Assembly (NCBI GenBank): GCA_002704625.1 | Contig: PAGZ01000044.1 | Span: forward strand, 1-63,613 | DNA: 63,613 nt | Origin: Candidatus Pelagibacter sp. | Lineage (GTDB): Bacteria; Pseudomonadota; Alphaproteobacteria; Pelagibacterales; Pelagibacteraceae | Direction of reading: 5' to 3' | Shown here: in pieces, positions 36,866 to 48,256 of the stretch | How the letters are laid out: every line of letters starts with the position of its first letter | Position numbering within the stretch: the first letter of the stretch is position 1 | Notes under the pieces: model-generated | What the model saw: the letters and a program-made list of their open reading frames with translations, nothing else | Databases searched by the model: none | Told to the model about the DNA's origin: nothing | Position numbers and translations under genes: made by a program

Positions 36866-38772
36866 TAATAAAAAATAAAGAATGTTAATAATAAAGATAA
36901 TCCTATAAGCATTACGAAAGCATAGTCGTAAATATATCCACTTTGAAATTTGCTTGATTTGTTAGAAATGCTTTTGACTATTTTTGATACACCGTCTGGA
37001 CCGTATCGGTCAATTGTTTTTATATCTCCAGATTTCCAAAAAAAAGATCCGATAAACTTTGTTGGTTTTACAAGAATAAAGTCATAAATCTCATCAAAGT
37101 ACCATTTGTTCAATAAAAAATTATAAATAGGTCGATTTTTTAGTTTAATATTTTCTAATAAATTATTATTTTTAATATATAAATAATAAGCTATTGGAAT
37201 CGATATAGTGACTAAAAAAGGTGTGGTAAAAAGAATCCAGATAGGTACATTAGAATGATCAATATTTTGAATTATAAGGATTGAGTTCTTCCAAAAATCT
37301 TCATAATGATGGCCTATTAAAAAATCTTTAAATAAAAAACCAGAAAAAACTGCTCCTAATACTAACAAAGCTAAAGGGCAAATTATAATCATTCCTGACT
37401 CATTTACTTCTATCTTTGAAAGACTTTTATTATTAAAATTTCCATGAAAAGTTTTGAAAATTAATCTCCAAGAATATATTGCTGTTAAAACTGCTGTAAT
37501 TATACCTATTCCTGCAGCAAAATAGCCTATATTTGTACCTTTTAAATAGGCAAATTCTATTATTGCGTCTTTTGAGTAGTATCCAGATAAAAAAGGGAAA
37601 CCAGTTAACGCTAGTGTTCCTATAATCATAGAAATCCATGTGAGTGGCATTTTTTTCCATATACCTCCCATATTTCTTATATCTTGTTCATCTTTTAAAG
37701 AGTGAATTACTGAACCTGATCCTAAAAATAGCAGAGCTTTAAAAAATGCATGAGTAAACAGGTGAAATATAGCTACATGATAGGCGCCAACTCCTGTCGC
37801 AAAAAACATATAGCCAAGCTGGCTACAAGTAGAATAAGCAATAATTCTTTTAATATCATTTTGAACTACAGCGACTGATGCTGCAAAAAAAGCAGTTATC
37901 ATACCTATAATAGCTACAAAGTTTAAAGCAACTTGAGAATATTCAAAAATTGGTGAGCATCTAACAACTAAAAAAACACCGGCTGTCACCATTGTTGCAG
38001 CGTGAATTAGTGCAGAAACTGGTGTTGGTCCCTCCATAGCGTCTGGAAGCCATGTATGTAAAAAAAATTGTGCCGATTTACCCATGGCACCAATAAACAA
38101 AAATATACAAATTAATGTTATTAAATTTGAATTAAAACCCAAAAAATTAATTTCAGCGTTAGAAAGACTTGGAACAGCTGCAAAAACTTCATTATAATTT
38201 AATGTGCCAAAATACATAAATATAATGAAAATACCTATTCCAAAACCAAAATCTCCTACCCTATTAACAATAAAAGCTTTAATGGCTGCATTATTTGCTG
38301 ACTCCTTTTTGTACCAAAAACCAATCAATAAATAAGAACACAATCCAACCCCTTCCCAACCAAAATATAATTGTAAAAAATTATCTGACACAACTAAAAC
38401 TAACATTGAAAATGTAAACAATGATAAATATGACATGAACCTTGGCTTATGTGGATCATGTGACATATATCCAATTGAATAAATATGTACCAAAGCTGAA
38501 ACTAGAGATACCACTACTAACATTATTGAACTTAAAGGATCAATATTGATTGACCATCCAACAATAAATTCGCCTGATGCTATCCATTCATAAATTGCAT
38601 AATTACCGTACTCACCGTAGAAAACTCCGTTATAAAAAACGATTATTGACAATACTGCTGATATAGAGACAAAAATTGTAGTTATTAATTGAGAATAAAT
38701 GTCTCCAATGTATTTGAAAAAATATCCAACAATTGCTCCAATAAGTGGTAAAAATAAAATTGCGTATTCCAT
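36865..38772 (-). CDS. nuoL: NADH-quinone oxidoreductase subunit L
   Basis: Largest antiporter-like subunit of complex I, 635 residues, about sixteen helices plus the long lateral helix at the C-terminus. Visible marks: LQLYFGWEGVGLCSYLLIGFW, AQFFLHTWLPDAMEGPTPVSAL and the ICSQLGYM-like helix (AYSTCSQLGYMFFA). It lies directly after nuoK without a gap. The length is normal for an alphaproteobacterial NuoL. Confidence 0.97.
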   Translation of the reverse strand: MEYAILFLPLIGAIVGYFFKYIGDIYSQLITTIFVSISAVLSIIVFYNGVFYGEYGNYAIYEWIASGEFIVGWSINIDPLSSIMLVVVSLVSALVHIYSIGYMSHDPHKPRFMSYLSLFTFSMLVLVVSDNFLQLYFGWEGVGLCSYLLIGFWYKKESANNAAIKAFIVNRVGDFGFGIGIFIIFMYFGTLNYNEVFAAVPSLSNAEINFLGFNSNLITLICIFLFIGAMGKSAQFFLHTWLPDAMEGPTPVSALIHAATMVTAGVFLVVRCSPIFEYSQVALNFVAIIGMITAFFAASVAVVQNDIKRIIAYSTCSQLGYMFFATGVGAYHVAIFHLFTHAFFKALLFLGSGSVIHSLKDEQDIRNMGGIWKKMPLTWISMIIGTLALTGFPFLSGYYSKDAIIEFAYLKGTNIGYFAAGIGIITAVLTAIYSWRLIFKTFHGNFNNKSLSKIEVNESGMIIICPLALLVLGAVFSGFLFKDFLIGHHYEDFWKNSILIIQNIDHSNVPIWILFTTPFLVTISIPIAYYLYIKNNNLLENIKLKNRPIYNFLLNKWYFDEIYDFILVKPTKFIGSFFWKSGDIKTIDRYGPDGVSKIVKSISNKSSKFQSGYIYDYAFVMLIGLSLLLTFFIFY

Positions 38773-39087
38773 TTAACCCTTCATTTCGTCAATTGATTCA
38801 ACTCTTATTGATCCTTTATTTCTATAGTATGCAACTATTATTGCTAAACCTATTGCTGCCTCTGCAGCTGCTACTGTTAAAATCAACATTGTAAATATTT
38901 GTCCAGTTATGTCTTGAAGATATATAGAGAATGAAACAAGATTTATATTAACTGCTAAAAGAATAAGTTCAACTGACATTAAAATTACTATTACATTTTT
39001 TCTATTTAAAAAAATTCCTAGTGTACCAAGTGAGAAAATGATTGCACCTAGAGTTAAATAATGTCCTAATCCAATTTCAATCATCAA
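38773..39087 (-). CDS. nuoK: NADH-quinone oxidoreductase subunit K
   Basis: Small membrane subunit of complex I (104 residues, three helices). It carries the two conserved membrane glutamates of this family, one in [14 protein letters not shown] and one in [13 protein letters not shown]. It overlaps nuoJ by 11 bases and abuts nuoL. The start at 39087 gives the usual N-terminus [14 protein letters not shown]. Confidence 0.97.
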   Translation of the reverse strand: MMIEIGLGHYLTLGAIIFSLGTLGIFLNRKNVIVILMSVELILLAVNINLVSFSIYLQDITGQIFTMLILTVAAAEAAIGLAIIVAYYRNKGSIRVESIDEMKG

Positions 39088-39709
39088 TTTTTACACCTTT
39101 ATCAAATTCTACATCAATTAATTCTACAGACTCATCTCGCTCTCTAGAAATTTGCTTGATATAGCTTTGTGTTTTAACACCCTCTCTTTTTCTAAAAGTC
39201 AAAACTATTGCGCCAATCATGGCTAGCAATAATATTACTCCTGATATTTGAAATAAGTGAATGTATTCTGTATACAATACATTTCCAATCATATGTGTAT
39301 TCGTTAGCTCCTTATCAAAAGATAAAAATTTAGTCTCTGAAAATGTATCTTTATATTTCCATCCACCAGCTATGACAATAAGCTCTAATAAAATCACCGT
39401 TCCTACGATCAATCCTGTTGGAATATGGCCTGTTTTTTTTGTGCCTCTAAACCAAGATAATTTTTGCTCTGTTACATTCATCAGCATTACAACAAATAAA
39501 AATAGAACAGCAACTGCGCCTACATATACGATTAACATCATCATTCCCAAAAACTCTGCTCCAATCATGATAAATAAACAGGCAATAGATATGAAATCTA
39601 AAATTAAAAAAAAAACCGCGTGAACAGTATTTCTTGAAACTATTACAAAAATAGCTGAAACGATTGCTATTATAGAAAAAAAATAAAAAAAAAGTGCGTG
39701 AGCTATCAT
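39077..39709 (-). CDS. nuoJ: NADH-quinone oxidoreductase subunit J
   Basis: Membrane subunit of complex I with five helices, 210 residues. The conserved third-helix region reads [28 protein letters not shown] (in parts [15 protein letters not shown]), the segment whose refolding accompanies coupling in the family. A charged C-terminal tail ([17 protein letters not shown]) is longer than in E. coli. It overlaps nuoK by 11 bases and follows nuoI by seven. Confidence 0.96.
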   Translation of the reverse strand: MIAHALFFYFFSIIAIVSAIFVIVSRNTVHAVFFLILDFISIACLFIMIGAEFLGMMMLIVYVGAVAVLFLFVVMLMNVTEQKLSWFRGTKKTGHIPTGLIVGTVILLELIVIAGGWKYKDTFSETKFLSFDKELTNTHMIGNVLYTEYIHLFQISGVILLLAMIGAIVLTFRKREGVKTQSYIKQISRERDESVELIDVEFDKGVKIDD

Positions 39710-39716
39710 TGCAAAT

Positions 39717-40202
39717 TTATCTGTAGGGCTTGTCTAGCTTAATATTTTTTGCTAATACATTTTCCCATCTGTCTCCATTTTCTAATAATTTCTCTTTGTT
39801 GTAATAAAGTTCTTCTCTGGTTTCCGTAGCAAATTCAAAATTAGGTCCCTGAACAATTGCATCTACAGGACATGATTCTTCACAAAGACCACAATAAATA
39901 CATTTGAGCATATCAATATCGTATCTTGTCGTTTTTCTGCTACCATCAGCTCGCTCTTCATTTTCTATTGTAATTGCTTGAGCAGGACAAACAGCTTCAC
40001 ATAATTTACACGCTATGCATCTTTCTTCACCATTTGGATACCTTCTAAGAGCATGTTCCCCTCTGAATCTTGGACTTATTTTTCCTTTTTCGAATGGATA
40101 ATTGATTGTCTTTTTTTTTTTAAAAATTTCTTTAAAAGCAATAAGTAGAGCTTTAACAAACTCAGATAAAAAAATTATTTTAAAAAATCTATTTAATTTC
40201 AT
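39717..40202 (-). CDS. nuoI: NADH-quinone oxidoreductase subunit I
   Basis: Peripheral-arm ferredoxin-like subunit carrying clusters N6a and N6b. Two classical four-cysteine motifs are visible in the 161 residues: [16 protein letters not shown] and [16 protein letters not shown]. The N-terminal helix is amphipathic and basic and would anchor it near the membrane arm. It lies between nuoH and nuoJ in the standard order, with short gaps. Confidence 0.97.
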   Translation of the reverse strand: MKLNRFFKIIFLSEFVKALLIAFKEIFKKKKTINYPFEKGKISPRFRGEHALRRYPNGEERCIACKLCEAVCPAQAITIENEERADGSRKTTRYDIDMLKCIYCGLCEESCPVDAIVQGPNFEFATETREELYYNKEKLLENGDRWENVLAKNIKLDKPYR

Positions 40203-40211
40203 TAATATTCA

Positions 40212-41207
40212 TCATTTTGGTAAAAGGTCAAAATAAACTAAAAAACTAGCAGTAGCGACTACGTACAATAAAGAAAAAGGAAGGAATATTTTCCAACCAA
40301 GTCTCATTAATTGATCATATCGATATCTTGGTACAATAGCTTTAATAATTGCAAACATAAAAAATAATAATAAAATTTTAAAAGTCATCCAAAAAATTCC
40401 AGGAATTGCATTAAAAGGATAAATGTCAACTGGAGATAACCAACCACCTAAGAAAAGAATTGATCCTAATGCACATAATAATAAAATATTTGCATATTCA
40501 CCTAACCAAAACATTGCGTACATCATTCCCGAATATTCAGTTTGATAGCCAGCTACAAGTTCGGCCTCAGCTTCTGGCAAATCAAATGGAGGTCTATTTG
40601 TTTCAGCTAAAGCGGAAATGAAAAAAATTACAAACATTGGAAATAACGGCACAACAAACCAAAGTTCTTGTTGTGCAAAAACAATATCTTTTAAATTCAA
40701 AGAACCAACGCATAAAAGTACATTTATAATTATTATTCCAATTGAAACTTCGTAAGAAACCATTTGTGCTGCAGATCTTATAGCGCCTAAGAAGGGGTAT
40801 TTAGAATTTGATGCCCAACCTCCCATTATTATACCGTAAACTCCCAATGAAGAGATTGCAAAAATATATAGAATTCCAACATTTATATCAGAAATTATTA
40901 ATTTTTCACTTAAGGGTATTACTGCCCATGCCGATAAAGCTAAAGTCATTGTTACAATCGGCGCAAGAATAAAAACAACTTTATTTGCACTAGCTGGAAT
41001 TATTATTTCTTTAAATATATATTTTAAAGCATCGGCTAAAGTTTGTAATAAACCAAAAGGACCTACAACATTTGGGCCTTTTCTTTTTTGGACAAAACCC
41101 CAAACTCTTCGATCAAACCAAACTATAAGAGCAACAGATACTAATATTGGTATTAAGAGTAAAAGAATCTTATAAGTTTCATTGTAAAGTATATAAAAAG
41201 TTTCCAT
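40212..41207 (-). CDS. nuoH: NADH-quinone oxidoreductase subunit H
   Basis: Membrane subunit that forms the quinone-entry site of complex I; 331 residues and about eight helices. Signatures: [21 protein letters not shown], the [20 protein letters not shown] loop facing the quinone and [17 protein letters not shown]. It lies two bases after nuoG and nine before nuoI. All conserved charged residues of the quinone loop are present. Confidence 0.97.
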   Translation of the reverse strand: METFYILYNETYKILLLLIPILVSVALIVWFDRRVWGFVQKRKGPNVVGPFGLLQTLADALKYIFKEIIIPASANKVVFILAPIVTMTLALSAWAVIPLSEKLIISDINVGILYIFAISSLGVYGIIMGGWASNSKYPFLGAIRSAAQMVSYEVSIGIIIINVLLCVGSLNLKDIVFAQQELWFVVPLFPMFVIFFISALAETNRPPFDLPEAEAELVAGYQTEYSGMMYAMFWLGEYANILLLCALGSILFLGGWLSPVDIYPFNAIPGIFWMTFKILLLFFMFAIIKAIVPRYRYDQLMRLGWKIFLPFSLLYVVATASFLVYFDLLPK

Positions 41208-41209
41208 TA

Positions 41210-43264
41210 TTAAGTTCCAGTTTTACTAATTAATTTTTTTGATCTTGCAGCGCGACAGTCACTCATGGTTTTAGAAGATCTAGAAATTGAATTACTAAAG
41301 TAATAATCTATATCCTTGATAAGTATTTCATTATCAACAAAGTCAGTATTTATAATATTTAAATTTGAGATATTTGTTTTTGGTAACAAGTCAAATTCAT
41401 AACCTTTTTTTATCATTTTAAGTGTATAATTTCTAAGTTCATTAAAATTTTTAAACAAATCTCTATTGTTTATTTTCATCGATATTAAATTAAAAATTTT
41501 CCAACTTTCTTTTGAAATTCCCGGTGGATAGGAAGCTTTAATAGATTTTTGTAGTCTTCCTTCAATATTTAAATATAATCCATTTTGTTCAGTAAATGCT
41601 GGGCTTGGTAAAATAATATCTGCGATTTGTGCTATACGATCTCCATGACTTCCTTGATAAATAATGAACTCATCTTTTTTAGTAAAATCTAAGTTATCTG
41701 ACCCAACAAAATATAATAAATTAAATTCATGATTTTTTAATTTGTTGAAGAATTCAAAATTTTCACTTTTGTTTTTTTTAAAAAATCCTAGATCAATAGC
41801 TCCAACAGTAGAGGCGTTTTGAACAAGTATATTAAGAGCATTCCATTTTTCATTTATAAAATTATTATCTGATAAAAATTTCTTTATATTCTCAAAGATA
41901 TATTTGCCAGATTTGGTTTCTAAAGCTGACTCTCCAATAATAACGATAGGTTTTTTTGATTTTAAAAATACTTTACTTTCCTCATTTTCTTTATTTAAAA
42001 ATTTTTTTAAATCTTCAGTTGAATTTCCTACTATCTTGTAATCGTATGTTAAATCACCAGGATTACCAAAAGAATATATTGGAATTTTTTTTGATATAAA
42101 TGTTTTTCTAATCCTGGCATTTACCATTGTGGCCTCGTGTCTTGGGTTTGATCCGATAAGAACAATGCAATCACTATCCTCAATTCCTTTTATTGATGAA
42201 TTAAAAATATAATTTACTTTGTTGTCCGGGTTTATGTAAAATGGCTTTTCTCTAAATTCATAATTGTCAATTTCAAAACTGTCTAATAAAGATTTAAAAG
42301 CATTTATTGTTTCTAAATTTTCTAAGTCTCCTATATGAGCGCCAATTAATTTTTTTTCATTTTCTTTGATCTTTGAGCATACTATGTCAATAACTTCATC
42401 CCAGTTGCTCTCAACTAGTTTTCCTTTTTCTTTTTTATATGGTTTATCTAATCTCTGTTTTTGTAAACCGTCACATGAGTATCTAGTTTTATCTGAAATC
42501 CATTCTTCATTAATATTTTCGTTTAATCTTGGTAAAATTCTTTTGACTTCCCAGCCGTACGTATCGACTCTTATGTTGGATCCTACTGCGTCCATAACAT
42601 CAATTGTCTCTGTCTTTTTAAGTTCCCATGGTCTAGCTTCAAAAGCATATGGCTTAGATGTTAAGGCTCCAACAGGACAAAGATCTATTACATTAGCTGA
42701 TAACTCAGATGTCATTGACTTTTCTAGGTATGTTGTAATTTCCATATTTTCACCTCGGCCAATAGCTCCTATTTCAGTAACGCCCGCAACTTCTGTTGCA
42801 AATCTTACACATCTAGTACAATGAATACATCTTGTCATTATTGTTTTGATTAGAGGTCCCATGTATTTGTCTTTAACTTCTCTTTTATTTTCTTTAAATC
42901 TTGATTTGTCTATCCCATAATAGAGTGATTGATCTTGCAAATCACATTCTCCACCCTGATCACAAACAGGACAATCTAGTGGATGATTGGCTAATAAAAA
43001 TTCCATTACACCTTTTCTAGCTTTCTCTACTTTTTCTGTATTCGTATTTATTTTCATACCCTCGGCTGCGGGCATTGCACATGACGCTATCGGCTTTGAA
43101 GATTTGTCTAATTCAACTAAACACATTCTGCAATTTCCAGCAATAGACAAACGCTCGTGATAACAAAATCTTGGAATTTCAGCTCCAGCTAGTTCACAAG
43201 CTTGTAAAACTGTCATGCCATTATCAAATTCTATTTCTTTATTATTTATAATTATTTTTGGCAT
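41210..43264 (-). CDS. nuoG: NADH-quinone oxidoreductase subunit G
   Basis: Largest peripheral subunit of complex I, carrying clusters N1b, N4 and N5. I set the start at the ATG at 43264 (product beginning MPKIIINNK, 684 residues), two bases after the nuoF stop; a longer frame from 43342 would overlap nuoF by 76 bases. Visible: the 2Fe-2S set [15 protein letters not shown] with the later [20 protein letters not shown], and [10 protein letters not shown]. The C-terminal molybdopterin-oxidoreductase-like part is divergent but complete in length ([18 protein letters not shown]). Confidence 0.95.
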   Translation of the reverse strand: MPKIIINNKEIEFDNGMTVLQACELAGAEIPRFCYHERLSIAGNCRMCLVELDKSSKPIASCAMPAAEGMKINTNTEKVEKARKGVMEFLLANHPLDCPVCDQGGECDLQDQSLYYGIDKSRFKENKREVKDKYMGPLIKTIMTRCIHCTRCVRFATEVAGVTEIGAIGRGENMEITTYLEKSMTSELSANVIDLCPVGALTSKPYAFEARPWELKKTETIDVMDAVGSNIRVDTYGWEVKRILPRLNENINEEWISDKTRYSCDGLQKQRLDKPYKKEKGKLVESNWDEVIDIVCSKIKENEKKLIGAHIGDLENLETINAFKSLLDSFEIDNYEFREKPFYINPDNKVNYIFNSSIKGIEDSDCIVLIGSNPRHEATMVNARIRKTFISKKIPIYSFGNPGDLTYDYKIVGNSTEDLKKFLNKENEESKVFLKSKKPIVIIGESALETKSGKYIFENIKKFLSDNNFINEKWNALNILVQNASTVGAIDLGFFKKNKSENFEFFNKLKNHEFNLLYFVGSDNLDFTKKDEFIIYQGSHGDRIAQIADIILPSPAFTEQNGLYLNIEGRLQKSIKASYPPGISKESWKIFNLISMKINNRDLFKNFNELRNYTLKMIKKGYEFDLLPKTNISNLNIINTDFVDNEILIKDIDYYFSNSISRSSKTMSDCRAARSKKLISKTGT

Positions 43265-43266
43265 AT

Positions 43267-44589
43267 TTATTCCTCTAATAAATGTTGATCTACAAGATAA
43301 GGGACATTTTTTTTTCCCTTGATCAAAGGATCTGAAAAACACCTTTTGTCAATTTCTTTTCTGAAATGTCTTAGAAGACCTTGTACAGGCCAAGCAGATC
43401 CCTCTCCGAAAGCACAAATTGTGTGTCCCTCGATTTGTTTTGTTACATCAGATAGTAAATCAATATCAGTTAATGTGGCTTCTCCTTTAGCTACTCTTTC
43501 AAGTATTCTCCACATCCATCCAGAACCTTCTCTACAAGGTGTGCATTGACCACAACTTTCATGTTTATAAAATTTTGCTATTCTTGCCATACATTTAACT
43601 ATGTCTTGATCCCTATCAATAACTACAACTCCGGCTGTTCCTAAACCACTCTTTACGGCTATCAATGAGTCAAAATCCATTTTTATTGTGTCACAAGTTT
43701 CTTTTGGAATAAGTGGCATTGACGAGCCACCAGGTATAACAGCCTGTAAATTTTTCCACCCTCCAGTAACACCTCCGGCATGTTTTTCAATGAGTTCTTT
43801 CAAAGGAATTCCCATTTCCTCTTCAACATTACATGGATTGTTAACGTTTCCAGAAATACAAAAAATTTTTGTACCTGTATTTTTTGGTCGACCAAGTGAT
43901 GAAAACCATTTGCCACCTTTCCGTAAAATAGTAGGAATAACCGCTATTGTTTCAACATTATTTACAATTGTTGGGCAACCATAAAGTCCAACCAAAGCTG
44001 GAAACGGTGGTTTTAATCTTGGTTGACCTTTATTTCCTTCCAGGCTTTCTAGTAAAGCAGTTTCTTCACCGCAAATATATGCGCCTGCACCAAAGTGAAT
44101 ATAAATATTCAGGTCCCAACCTGAATTACAAGCATTTTTACCAATTAAATTTTTTTCATATGCTTCATCAATAGCCTTTTGTAATCTTTTTCCCTCGTTA
44201 ACATATTCTCCTCTAATGTATATATAACAAGTATGTGCGTTTACTGCGAATGATGAAATTAAACAGCCCTCAATTAATTTTTGAGGTTCGAATCTCATTA
44301 TATCTCTATCTTTACATGTGCCAGGTTCTGACTCATCTGCGTTTATAACTAAATAATGAGGGCGAGAACCAACTTGCTTAGGAGTAAATGACCATTTTAC
44401 ACCAGTTGGAAATCCAGCGCCACCTCTTCCTCTTAATTCCGATATTTTCACTTCATTAATTATCCATTCTCTACCCTTTGAAATTATTTCTTTTGTATTT
44501 GACCAGTCATTTCTTTTTAAAGAATCGTTTAAACTCCAGCCAAAATCGTTATATAAATTTTTGAATATTTTATTTTCTTCCTTAAGCAT
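43267..44589 (-). CDS. nuoF: NADH-quinone oxidoreductase subunit F
   Basis: NADH- and FMN-binding subunit of complex I with cluster N3. The 440 residues show the NADH site [17 protein letters not shown], the FMN-binding [15 protein letters not shown] and the cluster motif [12 protein letters not shown] with a distant Cys in [10 protein letters not shown]. It overlaps nuoE by eight bases and is followed by nuoG. The protein is normal in length. Confidence 0.97.
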   Translation of the reverse strand: MLKEENKIFKNLYNDFGWSLNDSLKRNDWSNTKEIISKGREWIINEVKISELRGRGGAGFPTGVKWSFTPKQVGSRPHYLVINADESEPGTCKDRDIMRFEPQKLIEGCLISSFAVNAHTCYIYIRGEYVNEGKRLQKAIDEAYEKNLIGKNACNSGWDLNIYIHFGAGAYICGEETALLESLEGNKGQPRLKPPFPALVGLYGCPTIVNNVETIAVIPTILRKGGKWFSSLGRPKNTGTKIFCISGNVNNPCNVEEEMGIPLKELIEKHAGGVTGGWKNLQAVIPGGSSMPLIPKETCDTIKMDFDSLIAVKSGLGTAGVVVIDRDQDIVKCMARIAKFYKHESCGQCTPCREGSGWMWRILERVAKGEATLTDIDLLSDVTKQIEGHTICAFGEGSAWPVQGLLRHFRKEIDKRCFSDPLIKGKKNVPYLVDQHLLEE

Positions 44590-45190
44590 TATTTATTCCG
44601 TTAGTTTTATTTTTATCTTTTTCAGGAGCACTACTTTTTCTTCCTCTATAAGAACCTGGTTCTAAGGGATCGTCTTTTAAAAAAGACTCTATAATTTTTT
44701 CAGTGTTATTCTTGTTTAAATCCTCATAATAATCGTTGTTAACTTGCATCATTGGAGCGTTTACACAAGCACCTAGACATTCGACTTCGGTCCATGAACA
44801 TGTCCCGTTTTCTGAAATGGTATTTTGATTTTTAGAAATTTTCTTCTGGCATACCTGAACTACTTCATTAGCACCTCTAAGAAGACAGGGGCTTGTAGTA
44901 CAAACTTGAACTAAATATTTTCCAACGGGAGCTAAATTGTACATAGTATAAAAAGTTGCTATTTCATAAACATTGACATATGGCATAGACAAAAAGTTTC
45001 CTATATATTTCAAAGCGGCTAAAGGTATCCAATTATTGTTTTGGTTCTGAGCAATATATAATAAAGGCATGACTGCACTTTTTCTTCTTTTGCTAGGATA
45101 TTTTTTTAATATATTATTAGCTAATTCCAAATTTTCCTTTGTAAATTCAAATTTTTCTGGTTGCTCATCATGTACTTTTTTTAAACTCAT
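44582..45190 (-). CDS. nuoE: NADH-quinone oxidoreductase subunit E
   Basis: Thioredoxin-like subunit binding the 2Fe-2S cluster N1a. The four ligands appear in [12 protein letters not shown] and [13 protein letters not shown]. At 202 residues it has a charged C-terminal extension (from about residue 175, [19 protein letters not shown]) beyond the usual core, as in several alphaproteobacteria. It overlaps nuoD by four bases and nuoF by eight. Confidence 0.96.
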   Translation of the reverse strand: MSLKKVHDEQPEKFEFTKENLELANNILKKYPSKRRKSAVMPLLYIAQNQNNNWIPLAALKYIGNFLSMPYVNVYEIATFYTMYNLAPVGKYLVQVCTTSPCLLRGANEVVQVCQKKISKNQNTISENGTCSWTEVECLGACVNAPMMQVNNDYYEDLNKNNTEKIIESFLKDDPLEPGSYRGRKSSAPEKDKNKTNGINNA

Positions 45191-46362
45191 CTATCTACCT
45201 CGCCAAAAACAATATCTAAAGATCCTAAAACCGCTGGAACATCTGCAAGCATATGTCCTTTAATTAAATAATTCATAGCTTGGAGATGCGAAAACCCTGG
45301 CGCTCGTATTTTGCATCTGTAGGGTTTGTTACTTCCGTCGGATATCAAATAAACTCCAAATTCACCCTTTGGTGCCTCGACTGCAGTATAAACTTCTCCT
45401 TTTGGAACTCTGTATCCTTCTGTAAATAGCTTAAAATGGTGAATTAATGCTTCCATCGACTCTTTGATTTCCTCTTTTTTAGGAGGTGAAATTTTTCCAT
45501 CTATTGTTTTTATTGGGCCTATAGGAATTTGTTTAAGACATTGTTTTATTATCTTCACGCTCTCTCTCATTTCCTCAACACGACATAAATATCTATCATA
45601 ACAGTCTCCATTTTTTCCCACAGGTATTTTAAAATCTAAGTTTCTATAGCATTCATAGGGTTGTGACTTTCTTAAATCCCATGATACTCCAGAACCTCTT
45701 AGCATGACTCCCGAAAAGCTATGAGCAAGAGCTTCCTCTTTGGTTACAATTCCTATTTCAACATTTCTTTGCTTAAAAATTCTATTATCTGTAAGAAGAT
45801 TTTCTAAATCATCTATTATTTTTGGAAATTTTTCACAGAATATTCCTATATCTTTTAAAAGATTATTAGGTACATCTTGATGTACACCACCAGTTCTGAA
45901 ATAATTTGCGTGTAATCTTGAACCAGATGCTCTTTCATAGAAAGTCATTAGTGTTTCTCTTTCTTCAAATCCCCAAAGTGAAGGTGTTAGAGCTCCTACG
46001 TCTAAAGCTTGTGTTGTAACATTTAATAAATGACTTAAAATTCTTCCTATTTCACAAAATATTACCCTGAGGTATTGAGCCCTAATTGGAACATCTAACT
46101 TTAATAATTTTTCAGTAGCCAATGCAAAAGCATGTTCTTGGTTCATGGGAGCAACATAATCTAATCTGTCAAAATAAGGTAAAGCTTGAGTATAAGTTTT
46201 GTGCTCAATTAATTTTTCTGTACCTCTATGTAATAAGCCAATGTGCGGATCAGCTTTCTCCACGAGTTCACCGTCAAGCTCAAGAATTAACCTTAATACT
46301 CCATGTGCAGCAGGATGTTGAGGACCAAAATTTAAGTTCATTGTTTTTTTTTGTTTAGTCAT
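45187..46362 (-). CDS. nuoD: NADH-quinone oxidoreductase subunit D
   Basis: The 49-kDa homologue that lines the quinone pocket of complex I; 391 residues. Marks: [21 protein letters not shown] near the start, with the quinone-contacting His, then [18 protein letters not shown] and the C-terminal DIVFGEVDR. It overlaps nuoC by eight bases and nuoE by four. NuoC and NuoD are separate genes here, not fused as in E. coli. Confidence 0.97.
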   Translation of the reverse strand: MTKQKKTMNLNFGPQHPAAHGVLRLILELDGELVEKADPHIGLLHRGTEKLIEHKTYTQALPYFDRLDYVAPMNQEHAFALATEKLLKLDVPIRAQYLRVIFCEIGRILSHLLNVTTQALDVGALTPSLWGFEERETLMTFYERASGSRLHANYFRTGGVHQDVPNNLLKDIGIFCEKFPKIIDDLENLLTDNRIFKQRNVEIGIVTKEEALAHSFSGVMLRGSGVSWDLRKSQPYECYRNLDFKIPVGKNGDCYDRYLCRVEEMRESVKIIKQCLKQIPIGPIKTIDGKISPPKKEEIKESMEALIHHFKLFTEGYRVPKGEVYTAVEAPKGEFGVYLISDGSNKPYRCKIRAPGFSHLQAMNYLIKGHMLADVPAVLGSLDIVFGEVDR

Positions 46363-46954
46363 TATTACTTTTCTTTTTAATTTCCTTTATATATTTCGTC
46401 CCTTCCCAAGGACTTTCAAAATCAAAATCTCTATAATTTTGTTCCAATTTTACTGGCTCGTAAATTACCTTTTTATCTTTTTCGCTATATCTAACTTCGT
46501 TAAAACCTGTTAAAGGAAAATCTTTTCTTAATGGGAAACCTTTAAAATTATAATCCGTTAATATTCTTCTTAAATCTGGATGGTTTTTAAATTTTATACC
46601 ATACATATCAAAAACTTCTCTTTCCATCCAGTTAGCTGAGGGATAAATTTTTGTAATTGAAGGCACTACTTCATTAATTGAAAAATAAGTTAAAATTTTA
46701 ATTCTCAAATTATTTTCGTGACTTAAAAGCAAATAATAAATTCTAAATCTTTTTTCATTATTAGGATAGTCCGCAGCTACAATGTCAATTAATTGTTTAA
46801 ATTTGCATTGACCATTTGTTTTAAGAAATAAAATTGTTGAATATAAATTAATTAAATCAACCTCTATTACAAGCTCGCCATTTTCTATGATCGAGTCTTT
46901 CACTTTTGTTGTAAGCTCAGAGTTTAACTGTTGGTTTAAATCTCTTAATTTCAT
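46355..46954 (-). CDS. nuoC: NADH-quinone oxidoreductase subunit C
   Basis: The 30-kDa peripheral subunit of complex I, 199 residues. The family signature is [20 protein letters not shown], here [21 protein letters not shown], followed by [20 protein letters not shown] and the [12 protein letters not shown] end. It lies eight bases after nuoB and overlaps nuoD by eight. The order nuoB-C-D is standard. Confidence 0.96.
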   Translation of the reverse strand: MKLRDLNQQLNSELTTKVKDSIIENGELVIEVDLINLYSTILFLKTNGQCKFKQLIDIVAADYPNNEKRFRIYYLLLSHENNLRIKILTYFSINEVVPSITKIYPSANWMEREVFDMYGIKFKNHPDLRRILTDYNFKGFPLRKDFPLTGFNEVRYSEKDKKVIYEPVKLEQNYRDFDFESPWEGTKYIKEIKKKSNND

Positions 46955-46962
46955 TTTTTTAA

Positions 46963-47499
46963 TTATCTTTTTTGAGTTCCTTCTCTTCTAATCTTTTTTT
47001 GAAGCTGAAGTATTCCATAAAGCAAGGCTTCGGCTGATGGAGGACATCCAGGAACATAAATATCAACTGGAACAATTTTATCACAGCCTCTAACGACTGA
47101 ATAAGAATAGTGGTAGTAACCACCGCCATTTGCGCAACTTCCCATAGATATTACATATCTTGGTTCGGGCATTTGATCATAAACTTTTCTCAAAGGTGCA
47201 GCCATTTTATTTGTTAATGTTCCAGCTACAATCATAACATCAGATTGACGCGGAGAAGCTCTTGGGGCAGCACCAAATCTTTCTAAATCATATCTGGGCA
47301 TAGAAGTTTGCATCATTTCTACAGCACAACATGCAAGTCCAAAAGTCATCCAATGTAATGATCCTGTTCGTGCCCAATTAATTAAATTGTCTGAAGATGT
47401 TGTTATAAATCCTTTTTCACTAAAATCTTTCGCGATTTTTTTAAATTCTTGTGGAACCTCAGAGTCTTTGTTCTTCGAACCTAAAAAATTTATTCCCAT
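46963..47499 (-). CDS. nuoB: NADH-quinone oxidoreductase subunit B
   Basis: Carries cluster N2, the last cluster before quinone. I set the start at the ATG at 47499 (MGINFLGSK) because an AAAGGAG ribosome-binding sequence lies about seven bases before it, inside the nuoA end; a start at 47520 would add seven residues but has no such site. The 178 residues contain the ligands in [11 protein letters not shown], the [16 protein letters not shown] loop and [14 protein letters not shown]. The frame overlaps nuoA by ten bases. Confidence 0.96.
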   Translation of the reverse strand: MGINFLGSKNKDSEVPQEFKKIAKDFSEKGFITTSSDNLINWARTGSLHWMTFGLACCAVEMMQTSMPRYDLERFGAAPRASPRQSDVMIVAGTLTNKMAAPLRKVYDQMPEPRYVISMGSCANGGGYYHYSYSVVRGCDKIVPVDIYVPGCPPSAEALLYGILQLQKKIRREGTQKR

Positions 47500-47858
47500 T
47501 CTAATGCTCCTTTCTTCCACTCATAAATAAAGCCTATAGTTAAAATAAATAAAAAAATCATCATTGAATAAAATCCTAGAAGTCCTATGCTACCTAATGA
47601 AATTGCCCATGGAAAAAGAAAGGCTATTTCTAAATCAAAAATAATAAATAAAATTGCAACTAAATAGAACCTTACGTCAAATTTTATTCTTGAGTCACTA
47701 AAAGCTTCAAAGCCACACTCATAAGCAGATAGTTTTTCTGGATCTGGGTTATTTGGAGAAAAAGCTAGATTAATAATTATAAATCCGCAGCTTAAAGCTA
47801 ATGCTATAAATACGAAAATTATTATGGATAAATACCCTGATAAAAAATCAAAAATCAT
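47490..47858 (-). CDS. nuoA: NADH-quinone oxidoreductase subunit A
   Basis: First gene of the complete 14-subunit complex I operon. A membrane protein of 122 residues with three helices and the family loop [23 protein letters not shown] (in parts), which contains the conserved Cys next to the quinone tunnel. The leader of about 130 bases before it contains a hairpin and, further up, a Fur-box-like palindrome. A GGTGA upstream of the ATG may serve as a weak ribosome-binding site. Confidence 0.96.
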   Translation of the reverse strand: MIFDFLSGYLSIIIFVFIALALSCGFIIINLAFSPNNPDPEKLSAYECGFEAFSDSRIKFDVRFYLVAILFIIFDLEIAFLFPWAISLGSIGLLGFYSMMIFLFILTIGFIYEWKKGALEWE

Positions 47859-47874
47859 TGTTCACCAATATCTA

Positions 47875-47896
47875 CCTTGATGCTCATAGCTCAAGG
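47875..47896 (-). promoter_or_regulatory. Hairpin in the leader of the nuo operon
   Basis: In the sense of nuoA the leader reads CCTTGAGCT-ATG-AGC-A-TCAAGG, a nine-base-pair stem with a single bulged A and a three-base loop. It ends 16 bases before the nuoA start codon, so it would sit just upstream of, or hide, the ribosome-binding region. No U-run follows, so it is not a terminator. A role in stability or translation of the operon is a guess. Confidence 0.5.
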
Positions 47897-47984
47897 ATTC
47901 TTATATTAATTTAACTTACCACATATATAATAATTTTCACTAAAGTTTAAAGGTGACAGATATTCACATTTCTTTTGGCTAAAT

Positions 47985-48003
47985 GAAAATGATTATCATT
48001 AAT
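47985..48003. promoter_or_regulatory. Fur-box-like palindrome between tRNA-Asp and nuoA
   Basis: GAAAATGATTATCATTAAT agrees with the classical 19-base Fur consensus at 15 positions and contains the perfect 13-base palindrome AATGATTATCATT (47988-48000). Centred on a single base, it cannot form a strong hairpin, which argues for a protein site and against a terminator. It lies about 130 bases upstream of nuoA, an operon whose products bind many Fe-S clusters. Iron control is an inference. Confidence 0.5.
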
Positions 48004-48080
48004 GGCGGGAGTGAAGGGACTCGAACCCTCGACCTCTTGCGTGACAGGCAAGCGCTCTAACCAAGCTGAGCTACACCCCC
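48003..48080 (-). tRNA. tRNA-Asp (anticodon GTC)
   Basis: The reverse strand has acceptor GGGGGTG paired with CACTCCC (one G-T), discriminator G and encoded CCA. The anticodon stem CTTGC/GCAAG closes CTGTCAC, anticodon GTC, and the T-arm contains GGTTCGAGTCC. It follows tRNA-Val by one base and must share its transcript. Confidence 0.95.
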
Positions 48081-48081
48081 G

Positions 48082-48157
48082 TGGTGGGCGGTAAAGGACT
48101 CGAACCTATGACCCTCTCGGTGTAAACGAGATGCTCTACCAACTGAGCTAACCGCCC
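48082..48157 (-). tRNA. tRNA-Val (anticodon TAC)
   Basis: The reverse strand has acceptor GGGCGGT fully paired with ACCGCCC, discriminator A and an encoded CCA. The D-arm reads TAGCTCAGTTGGTAGAGC, and the anticodon stem TCTCG/CGAGA closes TTTACAC with anticodon TAC. It precedes tRNA-Asp by one base. The 99 bases between it and the divergent zinc-ribbon gene hold the promoters of both directions; no clear boxes stand out. Confidence 0.95.
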
Positions 48158-48256
48158 TAAATAAGCAGTTCTGACATATACAATATTAAATTTGCAATGT
48201 AAAAACTAAAAAAAATTAATGTAAATTAACCTTTAATAAATGTATTATTTAGAGGA

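Noticed and set aside
47954..47968. GTGA-N7-TCAC near the nuo leader as a CRP/FNR-type site
   Set aside because: The spacing is seven, not the six of CRP sites, and the half sites lack the FNR pattern; likely chance in AT-rich DNA.
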